The notes under the pieces are model-generated. The model was not told the origin of the DNA. It did not search any database and saw only the letters and a list, made by a program, of their open reading frames with translations. A program made the translations under genes and the position numbers. From an uncultured Pseudomonas sp. (GTDB lineage Bacteria > Pseudomonadota > Gammaproteobacteria > Pseudomonadales > Pseudomonadaceae), in NCBI RefSeq assembly GCF_946885955.1, contig NZ_CAMPHI010000022.1, forward strand, positions 1 through 64,000: DNA of 64,000 bases. Direction: 5' to 3'. Below are positions 34,835 through 45,841 of this stretch, in pieces. Position 1 is the first letter of the stretch. Each line of letters begins with the position of its first letter.

Positions 34835-36274
34835 GTGTCGATGCCTAGTCTGAAACGATCTTTTTCCACGTTGCTAACCGTTCTGGTGTTGGGGGTGGCA
34901 GCGACCGCCCAAGCACAATTGCCGGATTTTACCGAGCTGGTCGAGCAGGCCTCGCCTGCGGTGGTGAATATCAGCACGCGGCAGAAGCTGCCGGAGCGTG
35001 CGGTATCCAGCAGTCAGTTAAATATTCCTGATCTGGAAGGTTTGCCACCCATATTCCGTGAGTTCTTCGAGCGCGGAATCCCCCAGGCCCCCCGTAGTCC
35101 GGGTGGTGGCGGTGGTCACCAGCGTGAAGCGCAATCCTTGGGGTCGGGCTTCATTATTTCCGAAGACGGCTATGTGCTGACCAATAACCATGTGATTGCG
35201 GATGCCGATGAAATCATCGTACGTCTGCCCGATCGCAGTGAGCTTGAGGCCAAGCTTGTTGGCACCGATCCACGTAGTGATGTTGCGCTGCTGAAGATCG
35301 AGGGCAAGGGGCTGCCCACGGTCAAGTTGGGCAAGTCCGAAGATTTGAAGGTCGGTGAGTGGGTTCTCGCGATCGGTTCGCCGTTCGGCTTCGATCATTC
35401 GGTAACCGCCGGGATTGTCAGTGCCACGGGGCGCAGTCTGCCGAACGAAAGCTATGTGCCGTTCATCCAGACCGATGTGGCGATCAACCCGGGTAATTCC
35501 GGTGGGCCGCTGTTCAATCTGGAGGGTGAGGTGGTCGGTATCAACTCGCAGATATTCACTCGTTCCGGCGGATTCATGGGGCTTTCTTTCGCCATTCCGA
35601 TGAGCGTGGCGCTGGATGTGGCCGATCAACTCAAGGCCAGCGGCAAAGTCAGCCGTGGCTGGCTGGGGGTGGTGATTCAGGAAGTGAACAAGGACCTTGC
35701 CGAGTCGTTTGGTCTCGAGCGGCCGGCTGGTGCGCTGGTGGCGCAGGTGCTGGATGGCGGTCCCGCTGCCAAGGGCGGCTTGATGGTTGGCGATGTGATT
35801 CTTAGCCTTGATGGCAAGCCGATCATCATGTCGGCCGATCTGCCGCATCTGGTCGGTGTGCTCAAGCCGGGCAGCAAGGCTGAGCTGGATGTTGTCCGCG
35901 AAGGCTCGCGTAAGAAGCTCAAGGTAACTATCGGTGCCTTGCCCGAGGAGGGCCAGGAGCTTGCCGAAATGGCATCGCCCGGGGTCGAGCGCAGCAGCAA
36001 CCGGTTGGGCGTTAAGGTCGTCGAGCTGACCGAAGAGCAGAAAAAGGGCTTGGACCTCAAGGGGGGGGTGGTTATCACCGAAGTGCAGGAAGGGCCGGCA
36101 ATGCTGATCGGCCTGCGCGCCGGCGATGTGATTACCCATCTGAACAATCAGGCTATCGATTCAGCTAAGACCTTTACCGAGGTTGCTCAGAACCTGCCGA
36201 AGAATCGTTCCGTGTCCATGCGCGTGCTACGCCAGGGCCGTGCGAGCTTTATCACCTTCAAGCTTGCTGAATAA
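34835..36274 (+). CDS. mucD: Periplasmic serine protease/chaperone MucD (DegP family)
   Basis: This ~480-residue HtrA-type protease has a signal peptide (ending AQAQ), a trypsin-like domain with catalytic His in [11 protein letters not shown], Asp in [11 protein letters not shown] and Ser in [11 protein letters not shown], and two PDZ domains (about residues 275-365 and 385-470). It degrades misfolded envelope proteins and lowers AlgU activation. The GTG at 34835 is chosen because GGGGAG lies five bases upstream; an ATG two codons later is the alternative. A strong terminator follows at 36290. Confidence 0.95.
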   Translation: MSMPSLKRSFSTLLTVLVLGVAATAQAQLPDFTELVEQASPAVVNISTRQKLPERAVSSSQLNIPDLEGLPPIFREFFERGIPQAPRSPGGGGGHQREAQSLGSGFIISEDGYVLTNNHVIADADEIIVRLPDRSELEAKLVGTDPRSDVALLKIEGKGLPTVKLGKSEDLKVGEWVLAIGSPFGFDHSVTAGIVSATGRSLPNESYVPFIQTDVAINPGNSGGPLFNLEGEVVGINSQIFTRSGGFMGLSFAIPMSVALDVADQLKASGKVSRGWLGVVIQEVNKDLAESFGLERPAGALVAQVLDGGPAAKGGLMVGDVILSLDGKPIIMSADLPHLVGVLKPGSKAELDVVREGSRKKLKVTIGALPEEGQELAEMASPGVERSSNRLGVKVVELTEEQKKGLDLKGGVVITEVQEGPAMLIGLRAGDVITHLNNQAIDSAKTFTEVAQNLPKNRSVSMRVLRQGRASFITFKLAE

Positions 36275-36289
36275 GCCTTTAGGGCAGTA

Positions 36290-36321
36290 TGAAAAAGGGC
36301 GATTCAGGTCGCCCTTTTTCA
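36290..36321 (+). terminator. Intrinsic terminator of the algU-mucABCD operon
   Basis: TGAAAAAGGGCGA and TCGCCCTTTTTCA form a perfect 13-bp stem around a 6-base loop, with the T run inside the 3' arm. It is symmetric enough to work in both directions. It closes the operon 15 bases after the mucD stop. Confidence 0.9.
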
Positions 36322-36425
36322 TGTCCGTCAATAAGTGCTTGGGTGACGGGCTGGCTGTCGATCGGGTACAATTTGCGGCTATTTTTGGCGGGCAGCCTGC
36401 CTGCGCCTTTTTCGAGTGCCGATCC

Positions 36426-38225
36426 GTGAGTGACCTGAGTCATATCCGCAACTTTTCTATCATCGCCCACATTGACCACGGCAAGTCCACCTTGGCTGAC
36501 CGCTTCATCCAGATGTGCGGTGGTTTGAGCGAGCGCGAAATGGAAGCTCAGGTGCTCGACTCGATGGACCTGGAGCGTGAGCGCGGTATTACCATCAAGG
36601 CCCATAGCGTCACGCTTTATTACAAGGCGCGTGATGGTAAAACCTATCAGTTGAACTTCATCGATACTCCCGGCCATGTCGACTTCACCTATGAGGTGAG
36701 CCGCTCGTTGGCCGCCTGTGAAGGCGCTTTGCTGGTGGTGGATGCAGGGCAGGGGGTCGAGGCTCAGTCGGTCGCGAACTGTTACACCGCGATCGAGCAA
36801 GGGCTCGAAGTCATGCCGGTCCTGAACAAGATGGATTTGCCACAGGCCGACCCGGACAAGGTCAAGGACGAAATCGAACATATCATCGGCATCGATGCCA
36901 GCGATGCAGTGGCCTGTAGCGCCAAGAGCGGTATGGGCGTGGACGAAGTTCTCGAGCGTCTGGTCGCTGTAATTCCGCCTCCGACCGGCGATATCGAGGC
37001 GCCATTACAGGCGTTGATCATCGACTCCTGGTTCGATAACTACCTTGGCGTGGTGTCGTTGGTGCGCGTGCGTCACGGGCGCATCAAGAAGGGCGACAAG
37101 GTTCTGGTCAAGTCCACCGGCAAGATCCATCAAGTGGACAATGTCGGCGTGTTCAACCCGAAGCTGACCAGCACCCCGGACCTCAAGGCGGGCGAGGTGG
37201 GCTTTATCGTTGCTGGTATCAAGGACATTCATGGTGCGCCCGTGGGCGATACCCTGACTCTGTCGAGCACGCCCGATGTCGACATGCTGCCTGGTTTCAA
37301 ACGGGTCAAGCCCCAGGTCTATGCGGGGTTATTCCCTGTCAGTTCCGATGACTTCGAAGATTTTCGCGAGGCGTTGCAAAAACTCACCCTGAACGATGCG
37401 GCTTTGCAATATGAGCCGGAAAGTTCCGATGCGCTGGGTTTCGGTTTCCGTATCGGCTTCCTCGGTATGCTCCACATGGAGATCATCCAGGAGCGCCTCG
37501 AGCGCGAATACGATCTGGACCTGATTACCACGGCGCCAACCGTGGTTTTCGAAGTCGTGATGAAGAATGGCGAGATCCTGTATGTCGACAACCCGTCGAA
37601 GCTCCCGGATCTGTCGTCGGTCGAGGATATGCGTGAGCCGATTGTTCGCGCCAATATTCTGGTCCCGCAGGAACACCTGGGCAACGTCATCACCTTGTGC
37701 ATCGAAAAACGCGGTGTACAGCGCGATATGCAGTTCCTCAGCAGCCAAGTGCAGGTGTCCTACGACTTGCCGATGAATGAGGTGGTCCTGGACTTTTTCG
37801 ACCGGCTAAAGTCTGTCAGCCGTGGCTACGCGTCGCTGGATTACAGCTTTGACCGCTTTCAATCGGCCAATCTGGTCAAGCTCGATGTTCTGATTAATGG
37901 TGAAAAAGTCGATGCCCTGGCCCTGATCGTGCATCGTGACAAGGCCCACTACAAGGGCCGCGCCCTGACTGAAAAAATGAAGGAACTGATCCCGCGTCAG
38001 ATGTTTGATGTGGCGATTCAGGCGGCGATCGGTGGGCAGATTGTCGCCCGCACCACGGTCAAGGCTCTCAGAAAGAACGTGCTGGCCAAGTGTTACGGTG
38101 GTGACGTGAGCCGTAAGCGTAAATTGCTGGAAAAGCAAAAGGCCGGTAAGAAACGGATGAAGCAGGTTGGTAACGTGGAGATTCCACAAGAAGCCTTCCT
38201 CGCGGTTCTCAAGGTGGATGGCTAA
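36426..38225 (+). CDS. lepA: Translation elongation factor 4 (LepA)
   Basis: This 599-residue ribosome-binding GTPase has G1 AHIDHGKST, the switch G2 region RGITIKA, G3 DTPGHVDF and G4 NKMD, then EF-G-like domains and the LepA-specific C-terminal domain ([18 protein letters not shown]). The GTG at 36426 starts the family sequence [17 protein letters not shown]; the longer upstream frame crosses the mucD terminator and is rejected. It lies 6 bases before lepB. Confidence 0.97.
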   Translation: MSDLSHIRNFSIIAHIDHGKSTLADRFIQMCGGLSEREMEAQVLDSMDLERERGITIKAHSVTLYYKARDGKTYQLNFIDTPGHVDFTYEVSRSLAACEGALLVVDAGQGVEAQSVANCYTAIEQGLEVMPVLNKMDLPQADPDKVKDEIEHIIGIDASDAVACSAKSGMGVDEVLERLVAVIPPPTGDIEAPLQALIIDSWFDNYLGVVSLVRVRHGRIKKGDKVLVKSTGKIHQVDNVGVFNPKLTSTPDLKAGEVGFIVAGIKDIHGAPVGDTLTLSSTPDVDMLPGFKRVKPQVYAGLFPVSSDDFEDFREALQKLTLNDAALQYEPESSDALGFGFRIGFLGMLHMEIIQERLEREYDLDLITTAPTVVFEVVMKNGEILYVDNPSKLPDLSSVEDMREPIVRANILVPQEHLGNVITLCIEKRGVQRDMQFLSSQVQVSYDLPMNEVVLDFFDRLKSVSRGYASLDYSFDRFQSANLVKLDVLINGEKVDALALIVHRDKAHYKGRALTEKMKELIPRQMFDVAIQAAIGGQIVARTTVKALRKNVLAKCYGGDVSRKRKLLEKQKAGKKRMKQVGNVEIPQEAFLAVLKVDG

Positions 38226-38231
38226 GGTTTT

Positions 38232-39113
38232 ATGTCGATTAATTTCCCGTTGTTGCTGGTCGTCGCCGTTGCGCTATGCGGCGCGCTGGCGCTATTCGAT
38301 TTGATATTTCTCGCCCCGCGTCGCCGTGCCGCGATTGCCACTTATCAGGGGCAGGTCGAGCAGCCGGACGAGACGGTTGTCGAGCGTCTGAACAAGGAAC
38401 CGCTGCTGGTTGAGTATGGCAAGTCGTTCTTCCCGGTACTGGCGATCGTCCTGGTTCTGCGCTCCTTTCTGGTCGAACCCTTCCAGATTCCATCGGGCTC
38501 GATGAAGCCGACGCTGGCGGTAGGTGATTTTATTCTTGTCAACAAGTTCGCCTACGGCATCCGTTTGCCGGTGCTGGATACCAAGATCATCGACGTAAGT
38601 GACCCGCAACGCGGCGATGTCATGGTCTTCCGCTACCCGAACGACCCGAATATCAACTACATCAAGCGTGTCGTCGGCATTCCTGGCGACCGTGTCGCGG
38701 TGGAAGGCAAGCAGGTTTACATCAATGGTGAAGCGTTGCCCCGGCGCTTCCTCTACGAAGGACTGGACGAGGAAGCCAGGGGCGATCGCAGCTCCGGCGT
38801 CTATCCGACTGCGCGTTATTACACTGAGACGCTGGGCAATGTAGAGCACAGTATTCGCGAGCGCGATCGAGTGCGCGGTTCCGTCCGACGCGAGTGGCTG
38901 GTGCCCAAGGGGCACTACTTCATGATGGGCGACAACCGCGATAACTCGAAAGACAGCCGTTATTGGGAAGATCCAGAGGGGACTCCGCCGGAGTTCTCGG
39001 GCATGGTTCCGGACAAGAATATCGTCGGCAAAGCCTTTGCCGTGTGGATGAGCTGGCCCGATCCGAAATTCAGCCATCTGCCGAATTTCTCCCGTGTCGG
39101 TTTGATTCACTAG
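38232..39113 (+). CDS. lepB: Signal peptidase I
   Basis: This 293-residue inner-membrane peptidase removes Sec signal peptides. It has two N-terminal membrane helices (about residues 5-27 and 62-80), the catalytic Ser in IPSGSMKPTL, the catalytic Lys in YIKRVVGIPGDR, and the GDNRDNSKDSRYWE box. Co-transcription with lepA is likely. Confidence 0.96.
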   Translation: MSINFPLLLVVAVALCGALALFDLIFLAPRRRAAIATYQGQVEQPDETVVERLNKEPLLVEYGKSFFPVLAIVLVLRSFLVEPFQIPSGSMKPTLAVGDFILVNKFAYGIRLPVLDTKIIDVSDPQRGDVMVFRYPNDPNINYIKRVVGIPGDRVAVEGKQVYINGEALPRRFLYEGLDEEARGDRSSGVYPTARYYTETLGNVEHSIRERDRVRGSVRREWLVPKGHYFMMGDNRDNSKDSRYWEDPEGTPPEFSGMVPDKNIVGKAFAVWMSWPDPKFSHLPNFSRVGLIH

Positions 39114-39123
39114 GTTTTGCATC

Positions 39124-39156
39124 AGCCTGGCGCTGTTCAATACAGCGCTACAGGCT
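39124..39156 (+). promoter_or_regulatory. Strong hairpin in the leader of the DUF4845-rnc-era genes
   Basis: AGCCTG plus GCGCTGT pairs with ACAGCGC plus CAGGCT around a 5-base loop, giving 13 pairs with a 2-base bulge. It is followed by an A/T-rich stretch rather than a T run. It could be a weak terminator for lepB, but its place upstream of rnc also recalls the RNase III-cleaved leader that autoregulates rnc in E. coli. Confidence 0.5.
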
Positions 39157-39215
39157 ATAAATAATCTTGGGTTTTGCCTGATCGGCATTTATCTCATTGA
39201 GAATTGGGGCTCCAT

Positions 39216-39593
39216 ATGAAATTTGCACGCTCGCAAAAGGGTATGTCGGTTCTGGGCTGGCTGATGGTCTTGGCCTTGGTTGCATTTTTCGCCAGTGCGG
39301 CATTCAAGTTGATTCCACATTACCTCGACTATATGTCGTTGGAGAAAATCATCACGTCGGTGGAAACCGACGAGTCTCTGGAAATAAATACCGTAGGCGC
39401 ATTCTATGGTCACGTTATCAGGGGGATGGAGGTCAATAGCATCCGTGATTTGAACCCGAAAGATATTCTTGAAGTGAAAATTGAAAACAATGAATTTCGT
39501 GCCCACTTGCAATATGAGCGGCGTGAGCCTCTGATTAAAAATATCGATCTGGTAGTTAATTTCGATAAAGAATTCCGCGTGCGTATGCCGTGA
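39216..39593 (+). CDS. DUF4845 membrane-anchored protein
   Basis: This 125-residue protein has one N-terminal membrane helix ([22 protein letters not shown]) and a small periplasmic domain, the DUF4845 family always found between lepB and rnc in Pseudomonas. Function unknown. The second half is noticeably richer in A/T than its neighbours. The ATG at 39216 is used; its stop overlaps the rnc GTG. Confidence 0.88.
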   Translation: MKFARSQKGMSVLGWLMVLALVAFFASAAFKLIPHYLDYMSLEKIITSVETDESLEINTVGAFYGHVIRGMEVNSIRDLNPKDILEVKIENNEFRAHLQYERREPLIKNIDLVVNFDKEFRVRMP

Positions 39594-40279
39594 GTGCTTC
39601 GTTAGCCCGTCTCGAACGACGACTCGGTTACACCTTCAAGGACCAGGAACTGATGATCCTGGCCTTGACCCATCGCAGCTTCGCTGGGCGCAATAACGAA
39701 CGCCTGGAGTTTCTCGGCGACGCCATTCTCAACTTCGTCGCCGGTGAGGCGCTGTTCGAGCGTTTTCCTCTGGCCCGTGAAGGTCAGCTGTCGCGTCTGC
39801 GTGCCCGCCTGGTCAAGGGGGAGACGCTGGCTATCCTGGCCCGTGGTTTCGACCTGGGCGAATATCTGCGCCTGGGCTCGGGCGAGTTGAAAAGTGGCGG
39901 TTTTCGCCGCGAGTCGATTCTCGCCGATGCCCTGGAGGCGCTGATCGGTGCCATTTACCTGGATGCCGGCATGGAGGCGGCGCGCGAGCGGGTATTGGCC
40001 TGGCTAACCAATGAGTTGGAGAGCCTGACGCTGGTCGACACCAACAAGGATCCGAAAACCCGTCTGCAGGAGTTTCTGCAATCCCGGGCTTGCGATCTGC
40101 CGCGCTACGAGGTGGTGGATATCCAGGGTGATCCGCATTGCCGGACGTTCGTCGTCGAATGCCAGATCACCTTACTGAACGATAAAACCCTGGGTCAGGG
40201 GGCCAGCCGCCGTATTGCCGAACAGGTCGCGGCGGCGGCTGCCTTGATCGCCCTGGGTGTGGAGAATGGGCATGACTGA
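39590..40279 (+). CDS. rnc: Ribonuclease III
   Basis: This 229-residue double-strand-specific RNase has the signature [15 protein letters not shown] with the metal-binding Glu/Asp, a second acidic site in [15 protein letters not shown], and a C-terminal dsRNA-binding domain (about residues 155-225; [31 protein letters not shown]). It processes rRNA and structured mRNAs. The GTG start overlaps the upstream stop (GTGA). Confidence 0.96.
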   Translation: MSASLARLERRLGYTFKDQELMILALTHRSFAGRNNERLEFLGDAILNFVAGEALFERFPLAREGQLSRLRARLVKGETLAILARGFDLGEYLRLGSGELKSGGFRRESILADALEALIGAIYLDAGMEAARERVLAWLTNELESLTLVDTNKDPKTRLQEFLQSRACDLPRYEVVDIQGDPHCRTFVVECQITLLNDKTLGQGASRRIAEQVAAAAALIALGVENGHD

Positions 40280-41174
40280 TTCACCTGCAACACGCTGTGG
40301 CTATGTCGCCATCGTCGGCCGGCCCAACGTGGGCAAGTCGACGCTGCTCAACCATATTCTCGGGCAGAAACTGGCCATTACCTCGCGTAAGCCGCAGACC
40401 ACCCGGCACAACATGCTCGGAATCAAGACCGAGGGAGAGGTCCAGGCGATATATGTCGATACGCCCGGTCTGCACAAGAACAACGAGAAAGCCCTCAACC
40501 GCTATATGAACAAGAATGCCTCGTCGGCGCTGAAGGATGTCGACGTGGTGATCTTCGTGGTCGACCGCACCCGCTGGACCGATGAGGACCAGATGGTCCT
40601 GGAGCGCGTGCAGTACGTGCAGGGCCCGGTGATTCTGGCGATCAACAAGACCGACCGTATCGAGGATAAAGCGGAGCTGATGCCGCACCTCGAATGGTTG
40701 GCGACTCAGCTGCCGAATGCCGAAATAGTGCCGGTTTCCGCACAACACGGTCATAACCTCGACACCCTGGAAAAACTGGTCGGCGAGCGTTTGCCGGAAG
40801 GCGTGCATTTCTTTCCGGAAGATCAGGTCACCGATCGTTCGAGCCGTTTCTTCGCCGCCGAATTGGTACGCGAGAAGATCATGCGCCAGCTCGGCGCCGA
40901 GTTGCCGTACCAGATCACTGTGGAAATTGAGGAGTTCAAGCGCGATGGGCGCATCCTGCATATCCACGCGCTGATACTGGTTGAGCGTGATGGTCAGAAG
41001 AAGATCATTATTGGCGAGAAGGGCGAGCGGATCAAACGCATCGGTCAGGAAGCGCGCAAGGACATGGAGGTGATGTTCGACTCCAAGGTCATGCTCAATC
41101 TCTGGGTCAAGGTCAAAGGCGGTTGGTCGGACGACGAGCGCGCCCTGCGCTCGCTGGGCTACGACAATATCTAA
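40272..41174 (+). CDS. era: GTPase Era
   Basis: This 300-residue GTPase is needed for 30S ribosome assembly. It has G1 [10 protein letters not shown]3 DTPG, G4 NKTD, and a C-terminal KH domain ([19 protein letters not shown]) that binds 16S rRNA. The ATG at 40272 overlaps the end of rnc by 8 bases with GGAG upstream, so translation is coupled. Confidence 0.97.
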   Translation: MTDSPATRCGYVAIVGRPNVGKSTLLNHILGQKLAITSRKPQTTRHNMLGIKTEGEVQAIYVDTPGLHKNNEKALNRYMNKNASSALKDVDVVIFVVDRTRWTDEDQMVLERVQYVQGPVILAINKTDRIEDKAELMPHLEWLATQLPNAEIVPVSAQHGHNLDTLEKLVGERLPEGVHFFPEDQVTDRSSRFFAAELVREKIMRQLGAELPYQITVEIEEFKRDGRILHIHALILVERDGQKKIIIGEKGERIKRIGQEARKDMEVMFDSKVMLNLWVKVKGGWSDDERALRSLGYDNI

Positions 41175-41175
41175 A

Positions 41176-41280
41176 GCAACAGCCGCAGGCGACAAGCCTC
41201 CAAGTGGATCGTGCCGAGTGTCGACGGGGCGGCTGGAACTGGTGCTTTGCTTACCGCTCGAAGCTTGAGGCTTGCCGCTG
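41176..41280. repeat. Imperfect inverted repeat between era and recO
   Basis: The left part (GCCGCAGGCGACAAGCCTCC) and right part (CGAAGCTTGAGGCTTGCCGC) are partly complementary and resemble the AAGCTTGAGGCTTGC family of Pseudomonas intergenic repeats. The gene order era-recO is normally tighter, so this 106-base spacer looks like an insertion of such a repeat. Confidence 0.45.
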
Positions 41281-41964
41281 ATGTTCGCCTATGTACTGCA
41301 TAGCCGCGCTTACCGCGAAAGTAGTGCGCTGGTCGATTTGCTCACTCCTCAGGGTCGGCTGCGCGCGGTGCTGCGTGGTGCGCGAGGCAAGGCGGGAACC
41401 CTGGCGCGGCCGTTCATCCCCATCGAAGTCGAGCTGCGCGGACGTGGCGAACTGAAGAATATCGGCCGCCTGGAAGCTGCTGGCATTCCCAATCTGCTCA
41501 ACGCGGAGGCGCTGTTCAGTGGCCTCTATCTGAACGAACTGCTGATTCGTTTGCTGCCCGCGGAAGACCCGCATCCAGAAATCTTCGAGCACTACGCCAT
41601 GACCGTCCTGGCGCTGGCCCAGGGGCGTGCGCTGGAGCCCTTGTTACGTGCTTTCGAATGGCGTTTGCTTGGCGAGTTGGGCTATGGTTTCGCACTCGAT
41701 CATGATTGCAACGGCCAGCCCATCGCCACTCAAGGGCTCTATCGGCTGCAGGTCGATTCAGGTTTACAGCCCGCTGGGCAGTTTCAACCCGGGGTTTTTC
41801 AAGGTGCTGAGTTACTCGCCATGGCCGAGGCCGACTGGGCCTCGCCGGGTGCTCTGGCTGCGGCCAAGCGCTTGATGCGCCAGGCTCTCGCCCCTCATCT
41901 AGGCGGCCGACCGCTGGTCAGTCGCGAATTGTTCATGACGCTCAAGGAGCCAAACCGTGACTGA
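41281..41964 (+). CDS. recO: DNA repair protein RecO
   Basis: This 227-residue protein helps RecR load RecA at gaps. It has the N-terminal OB fold ([34 protein letters not shown]) and the helical C-terminal domain of the family. The ATG at 41281 is chosen with GAGG ten bases upstream; a TTG nine bases earlier is less likely. The stop overlaps pdxJ. Confidence 0.93.
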   Translation: MFAYVLHSRAYRESSALVDLLTPQGRLRAVLRGARGKAGTLARPFIPIEVELRGRGELKNIGRLEAAGIPNLLNAEALFSGLYLNELLIRLLPAEDPHPEIFEHYAMTVLALAQGRALEPLLRAFEWRLLGELGYGFALDHDCNGQPIATQGLYRLQVDSGLQPAGQFQPGVFQGAELLAMAEADWASPGALAAAKRLMRQALAPHLGGRPLVSRELFMTLKEPNRD

Positions 41965-42703
41965 TGCCAATCGTGTGTTGCTGGGTGTGAATATCGACCA
42001 TGTGGCGACCCTGCGTCAGGCCCGTGGTACGCGCTATCCCGACCCGGTGAAAGCCGCCCTGGATGCCGAAGAGGCCGGGGCCGATGGCATTACCGTGCAC
42101 TTGCGTGAGGACCGCCGGCATATCCAGGAGCGCGACGTGCGTCTGCTCAAGGAGGTGCTGCAAACGCGGATGAATTTCGAAATGGGCGTTACCGAGGAAA
42201 TGCTGGCGTTCGCCGAAAGCATCCGTCCCGAGCACGTTTGCCTGGTACCGGAAACCCGCCAGGAACTGACCACCGAAGGCGGTCTGGATGTCGCCGGGCA
42301 GGAAGCGCGGATCGCTGCTGCGGTACAGCGGCTGAGTAAGATTGGTTGCGAGGTTTCGCTGTTTATCGATCCGGATGCGCGCCAGATCGAAGCGTCGAAG
42401 CGCGTTGGCGCGCCAGCTATCGAACTGCACACCGGGCGCTACGCCGACGCCCATACGCCGGAAGAAGCGGCGCGGGAGCTGGCGCGAATTAGCGATGGTG
42501 TGGCCTGCGGCCTGGCCCATGGCCTGATCGTCAATGCCGGTCATGGCCTGCACTACCATAACGTCGAGCCGGTGGCGGCGATCGCCGGAATCAATGAGCT
42601 GAACATCGGCCACGCGCTGGTCGCCCATGCGCTATTCGTCGGCTTCAAACAGGCGGTGGTGGAGATGAAGCAGCTGATAGTCGCGGCGGCCAATCGCGGG
42701 TAG
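41957..42703 (+). CDS. pdxJ: Pyridoxine 5'-phosphate synthase
   Basis: This 248-residue TIM-barrel enzyme condenses 1-deoxyxylulose-5-phosphate with 3-amino-2-oxopropyl phosphate to make pyridoxine phosphate. Family segments: [46 protein letters not shown] and [14 protein letters not shown]. The GTG at 41957 overlaps recO by 8 bases with AAGGAG upstream. Confidence 0.96.
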   Translation: MTDANRVLLGVNIDHVATLRQARGTRYPDPVKAALDAEEAGADGITVHLREDRRHIQERDVRLLKEVLQTRMNFEMGVTEEMLAFAESIRPEHVCLVPETRQELTTEGGLDVAGQEARIAAAVQRLSKIGCEVSLFIDPDARQIEASKRVGAPAIELHTGRYADAHTPEEAARELARISDGVACGLAHGLIVNAGHGLHYHNVEPVAAIAGINELNIGHALVAHALFVGFKQAVVEMKQLIVAAANRG

Positions 42704-42712
42704 AGGCCCCAT

Positions 42713-42789
42713 GGGGTGGATGACGCTGTATTCATCCACCATAGCGCTGGATGAGGAAAGCGTCAGCTACGCGCCCCTATCCACCCTAC
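42713..42789. repeat. GTAGGGTGG-type palindromic repeat between pdxJ and cmoB
   Basis: GGGGTGGATGACGCT and, in reverse, GTAGGGTGGATAGGGG face each other with a GGTGGATGA...TCATCCACC-type hairpin inside. On the minus strand, GTAGGGTGG supplies the TAG stop of cmoB at 42786-42788. Confidence 0.7.
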
Positions 42790-43754
42790 GGCTTGCGCGC
42801 CACCAACACGGCGCGGCTCGGCGCGGGCAGCCCTTCCAGCGTGCGGCTATGGTCGGCCGGGTCGAGAAAGTCCGGCAGCGACTGAAAGCGCATCCACTCG
42901 GTGGCGCGTTGCTCCTCGACCGAGGTGGTATTGACGTCGACGCAGCGCACATCGACGAAGCCGGCGCGACGCAGCCATAGCTCCAGCGCCGGCACCGAGG
43001 GCAGGAACCAGACGTTGCGCATTTGCGCGTAGCGGTCCTCGGGGATCAGCACCTGTTGGGCGTCGCCTTCGACCACCAGGGTTTCCAGGACGAGTTCACC
43101 GTCCTTGACCAGGCAATCCTTCAGGTCCAGCAGGTGATCGATGGGCGAGCGACGGTGATAGAGCACACCCATGGAAAACACCGTGTCGAAGCCTTGCAGC
43201 TTGCCCGGTAATTCCTCGAAGGCCAGTGGCAGGTGCCAGGCCGGCAGGTCGGGCAGGTAGTTCTTCATCGCCAGGAATTGGCAGAGGAACAGCCAGTTCG
43301 GGTCGATGCCGACCACGCTATCGGCACCAGCGCCGAGCATCCGCCACATGTAGTAGCCATTGCCGCAGCCCACATCCAGCACGCGTTTGCCGGTCAGGTC
43401 GAGATGGGGCGCGACGCGCTGCCACTTCCAGTCCGAACGCCACTCGGTATCCACGTGCACGCCAAACAGGCGGAACGGCCCCTTGCGCCAGGGGATCAGG
43501 CCGCGCAGGGCGGTGTCCAGGGCGACGCGGGTCGATGCGTCGCAGGGGCCGGTGAAAGTGAAGGCTTCGAGCAATTCCAGCTGCTCCACTTCCAGCGGCG
43601 GCAGCGCCTGGACTGCACCATACCAGCGCTGCAGGTCGCCGTGGCCGATCGCCAGTTTGGCGTCGATTTGCCCCGGCAGACCGGCGCACCAGTCCTGCAG
43701 CGGGGTGCCGGCCAACTGCGCTTGTAGGGCGTCCAGATCGAGGCGGCCGATCAT
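42786..43754 (-). CDS. cmoB: tRNA U34 carboxymethyltransferase CmoB
   Basis: This 322-residue enzyme transfers the carboxymethyl group from carboxy-S-adenosylmethionine to 5-hydroxyuridine at the wobble position of tRNAs. The nucleotide-binding core is [33 protein letters not shown], followed by [14 protein letters not shown] and [18 protein letters not shown]. It overlaps cmoA by 4 bases. Its stop codon lies in a repeat element. Confidence 0.95.
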   Translation of the reverse strand: MIGRLDLDALQAQLAGTPLQDWCAGLPGQIDAKLAIGHGDLQRWYGAVQALPPLEVEQLELLEAFTFTGPCDASTRVALDTALRGLIPWRKGPFRLFGVHVDTEWRSDWKWQRVAPHLDLTGKRVLDVGCGNGYYMWRMLGAGADSVVGIDPNWLFLCQFLAMKNYLPDLPAWHLPLAFEELPGKLQGFDTVFSMGVLYHRRSPIDHLLDLKDCLVKDGELVLETLVVEGDAQQVLIPEDRYAQMRNVWFLPSVPALELWLRRAGFVDVRCVDVNTTSVEEQRATEWMRFQSLPDFLDPADHSRTLEGLPAPSRAVLVARKP

Positions 43755-44494
43755 GGCAAGGCAATCAGCGAGGCGAAGTTAAGGCATTGAAACCAGGGCA
43801 CCACCTTGCTGAAGCCGGCGGCCAGCAGACGTTCGCGGTGCTGCTCCAGACTATCCGGCAGCATGACTTTCTCGATTGCACTGCGCTTCTGGGCGATTTC
43901 CAGTTCGCTGTAGCCATTGGCGCGTTTGAAGGCGATGTGTAAATCCCCGAGCAGTTGGTGCTGTTCGTCGTCCTCGAAGCGCAGTTTCTCCGAGAGGATC
44001 AGCGCGCCGCCCGGCAGCAGTGCCTGTCGAATGCGTGCGAGCAATGCCAAACGCTGTTCCGGCTGGATAAATTGCAGGGTGAAGTTCAAGGCCACCAGGG
44101 AAGTTGGCTGCAGCTCCAGGCCAAGGATATCGGCCTCGATCACCTCCACTGGCAACAGCTCCTGGAACATCGAGTCCTGGGCGTGCAGGTACTCGTGGCA
44201 GCGCTCGACCATGGCCGCCGAGTTGTCGACCGCTATCACCCGACAATCCTCGAGTTGTACATGGCGGCGTAGCGCCTGGGTCACGGCGCCGAGGGAACTG
44301 CCCAGGTCGTAGAGCACGCTATGCGGCTGGGCGAACTGACCGGCCAGCACGCCGATATTTTCGACAATCGTCGGGTAGCCGGGCACCGAGCGTTTGATCA
44401 TGTCCGGAAAAACCCGCACGACGTCCTCGTTGAAGACGAAGTCCGGCACCTGGGGCAGGGGCTGGGCGAACAGGCGGTCGGATTGTTTGGTCAC
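43751..44494 (-). CDS. cmoA: Carboxy-S-adenosyl-L-methionine synthase CmoA
   Basis: This 247-residue enzyme makes carboxy-SAM from SAM and prephenate for CmoB. Seen: [41 protein letters not shown] (cofactor loop) and [15 protein letters not shown]. The GTG at 44494 begins the family sequence [12 protein letters not shown]; it has a poor ribosome site, but upstream in-frame codons are not conserved. Confidence 0.94.
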   Translation of the reverse strand: MTKQSDRLFAQPLPQVPDFVFNEDVVRVFPDMIKRSVPGYPTIVENIGVLAGQFAQPHSVLYDLGSSLGAVTQALRRHVQLEDCRVIAVDNSAAMVERCHEYLHAQDSMFQELLPVEVIEADILGLELQPTSLVALNFTLQFIQPEQRLALLARIRQALLPGGALILSEKLRFEDDEQHQLLGDLHIAFKRANGYSELEIAQKRSAIEKVMLPDSLEQHRERLLAAGFSKVVPWFQCLNFASLIALP

Positions 44495-44627
44495 GTTGGC
44501 GGCGCACGAGTCGAAGAAGGCCGACGATTTTAACGGGAAAGTCGTTGGGCGACGACTCCTAGTCGCGCTTGGCGTTGCAGGGCGGGCCGAGTGCGCCAGG
44601 ATCATGCCTGGCGCCACGCGCTCACAC

Positions 44628-45200
44628 CTACTTCAACTGATCGGAAAGAAACTCCCCCGCGCCCTGTAGCGGACCGAGTGGATTGCGCTTGACCTCGTAG
44701 CGGCGAATGTTCGGCTCGCCGTTGCTGACCTTATGCACCAGTACGTCGTCGACCAGGACGAATACCGCGCGAAAGACCCATCCTTGCAGTTCTCTTTTCT
44801 TGCGGAAGTTGAATATGTCGGCCCAGAAGTTGCCGACCCGTTTGGAGTCGGTCTTGTTGAACTCGAAGGCGTAGCCCACACAACGATCCTTGGCTTCCAG
44901 GCAGCGCAACAGGCCTTCCGGCAGATAATCGATGGGAACGTTCGGTTGCACGAACATCAGGCGTAGATCGATAAACGAGAGCATTTTGCCGTTGCCTTCG
45001 GACAGCGGGTCGAAGCCCAGCGCGAATAGTTCGGAGCGGGTGGTGATGCCCGCTGCTACCTGGGAGTAGCGTATTTCCGCATCGAGATAATCGTCAAAAG
45101 GCGATAATGCTTCTTCACGTTCGCTGGGTAGCAAGCTGCTGCAACCCGATAGCCAAGCCAGCATGAGGAGCAGGCCGACTGCATGCCTAGTGTCCGTCAT
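44628..45200 (-). CDS. Predicted lipoprotein of unknown function
   Basis: This 190-residue protein has a lipoprotein signal (lipobox LSGC, Cys20, followed by SS). The mature part contains [25 protein letters not shown], a basic [14 protein letters not shown] segment, and a hydrophobic [24 protein letters not shown] strand region. I do not recognise a named family. The ATG at 45200 was chosen because it begins the signal peptide. Confidence 0.7.
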   Translation of the reverse strand: MTDTRHAVGLLLMLAWLSGCSSLLPSEREEALSPFDDYLDAEIRYSQVAAGITTRSELFALGFDPLSEGNGKMLSFIDLRLMFVQPNVPIDYLPEGLLRCLEAKDRCVGYAFEFNKTDSKRVGNFWADIFNFRKKRELQGWVFRAVFVLVDDVLVHKVSNGEPNIRRYEVKRNPLGPLQGAGEFLSDQLK

Positions 45201-45357
45201 GTCATGATCTCTGAGTCGTGGATGTCTATTCCCTATAGCCCATTTATCGGTCGCCTGCCTGTATGCGTTCGCCAGCGGTCCGCCCGGGCGAACCAATGGA
45301 CGCCCCTTGATGGCATGTGCGCCAGGATGCCTGGAAGATTAGCGGCGCGCTCGGGTG

Positions 45358-45747
45358 TCAGTGCGCCTTGAGTGCACAGTCGAAGGTTTGCGCCGGCGCC
45401 ACGTCGGTTTCCCAAGGGCGTTGATAAGTCAGGCGCAGATGGCCCGAGCCCGCGTGCTTGACACTGAAGCGCCAGGTCGAAAGACCGGCGCTGCCGACCA
45501 GACCGGCATCTTCCGGGTTGCTGTAGACCTCGGGGCCGAGACTTTCGAGTACCGTATCGGCGCCATCGCGCAGTACCCAGCGGAAGCCCGTAGTGGGATT
45601 GCTGGGCAGCGTCAGCAGGAGGCTGTCGCCAACGCCAAGGCTTAGCGGGCATTGACTTTGCTTTTGCACAAGTTGGCTACCGGCGTTGTGGGCACAACCG
45701 GCCAGTAGCGCCAGACCGAGCAACGGCAGTACGCGAAGAGTGGTCAT
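45358..45747 (-). CDS. Chagasin-type cysteine peptidase inhibitor (family I42), lipoprotein
   Basis: This 129-residue protein has a lipoprotein signal (lipobox LLAGC, Cys18) followed by the three inhibitory loops of the I42 family: NPTTGF (residues 50-55), a Gly-rich loop around GSAG (85-88) and RPW (110-112). Homologues block papain-like peptidases. The corresponding P. aeruginosa gene PA0778 encodes an inhibitor of this type, from memory. AAGGAG lies seven bases before the ATG at 45747. No papain-like gene is seen in the window. Confidence 0.85.
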   Translation of the reverse strand: MTTLRVLPLLGLALLAGCAHNAGSQLVQKQSQCPLSLGVGDSLLLTLPSNPTTGFRWVLRDGADTVLESLGPEVYSNPEDAGLVGSAGLSTWRFSVKHAGSGHLRLTYQRPWETDVAPAQTFDCALKAH

Positions 45748-45841
45748 CGGTGGGCTCCTTGATCGATGAAGGCTTGCATGGGCGACTTTACCGCGAGCGC
45801 CTAGCATAGCCGCTGTGTGTCCCCGGGCGTAGCGCCTAGGT

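Noticed and set aside
36183..36425. N-terminal extension of LepA
   Set aside because: It would read through the end of mucD and its terminator. The family starts at the GTG at 36426.
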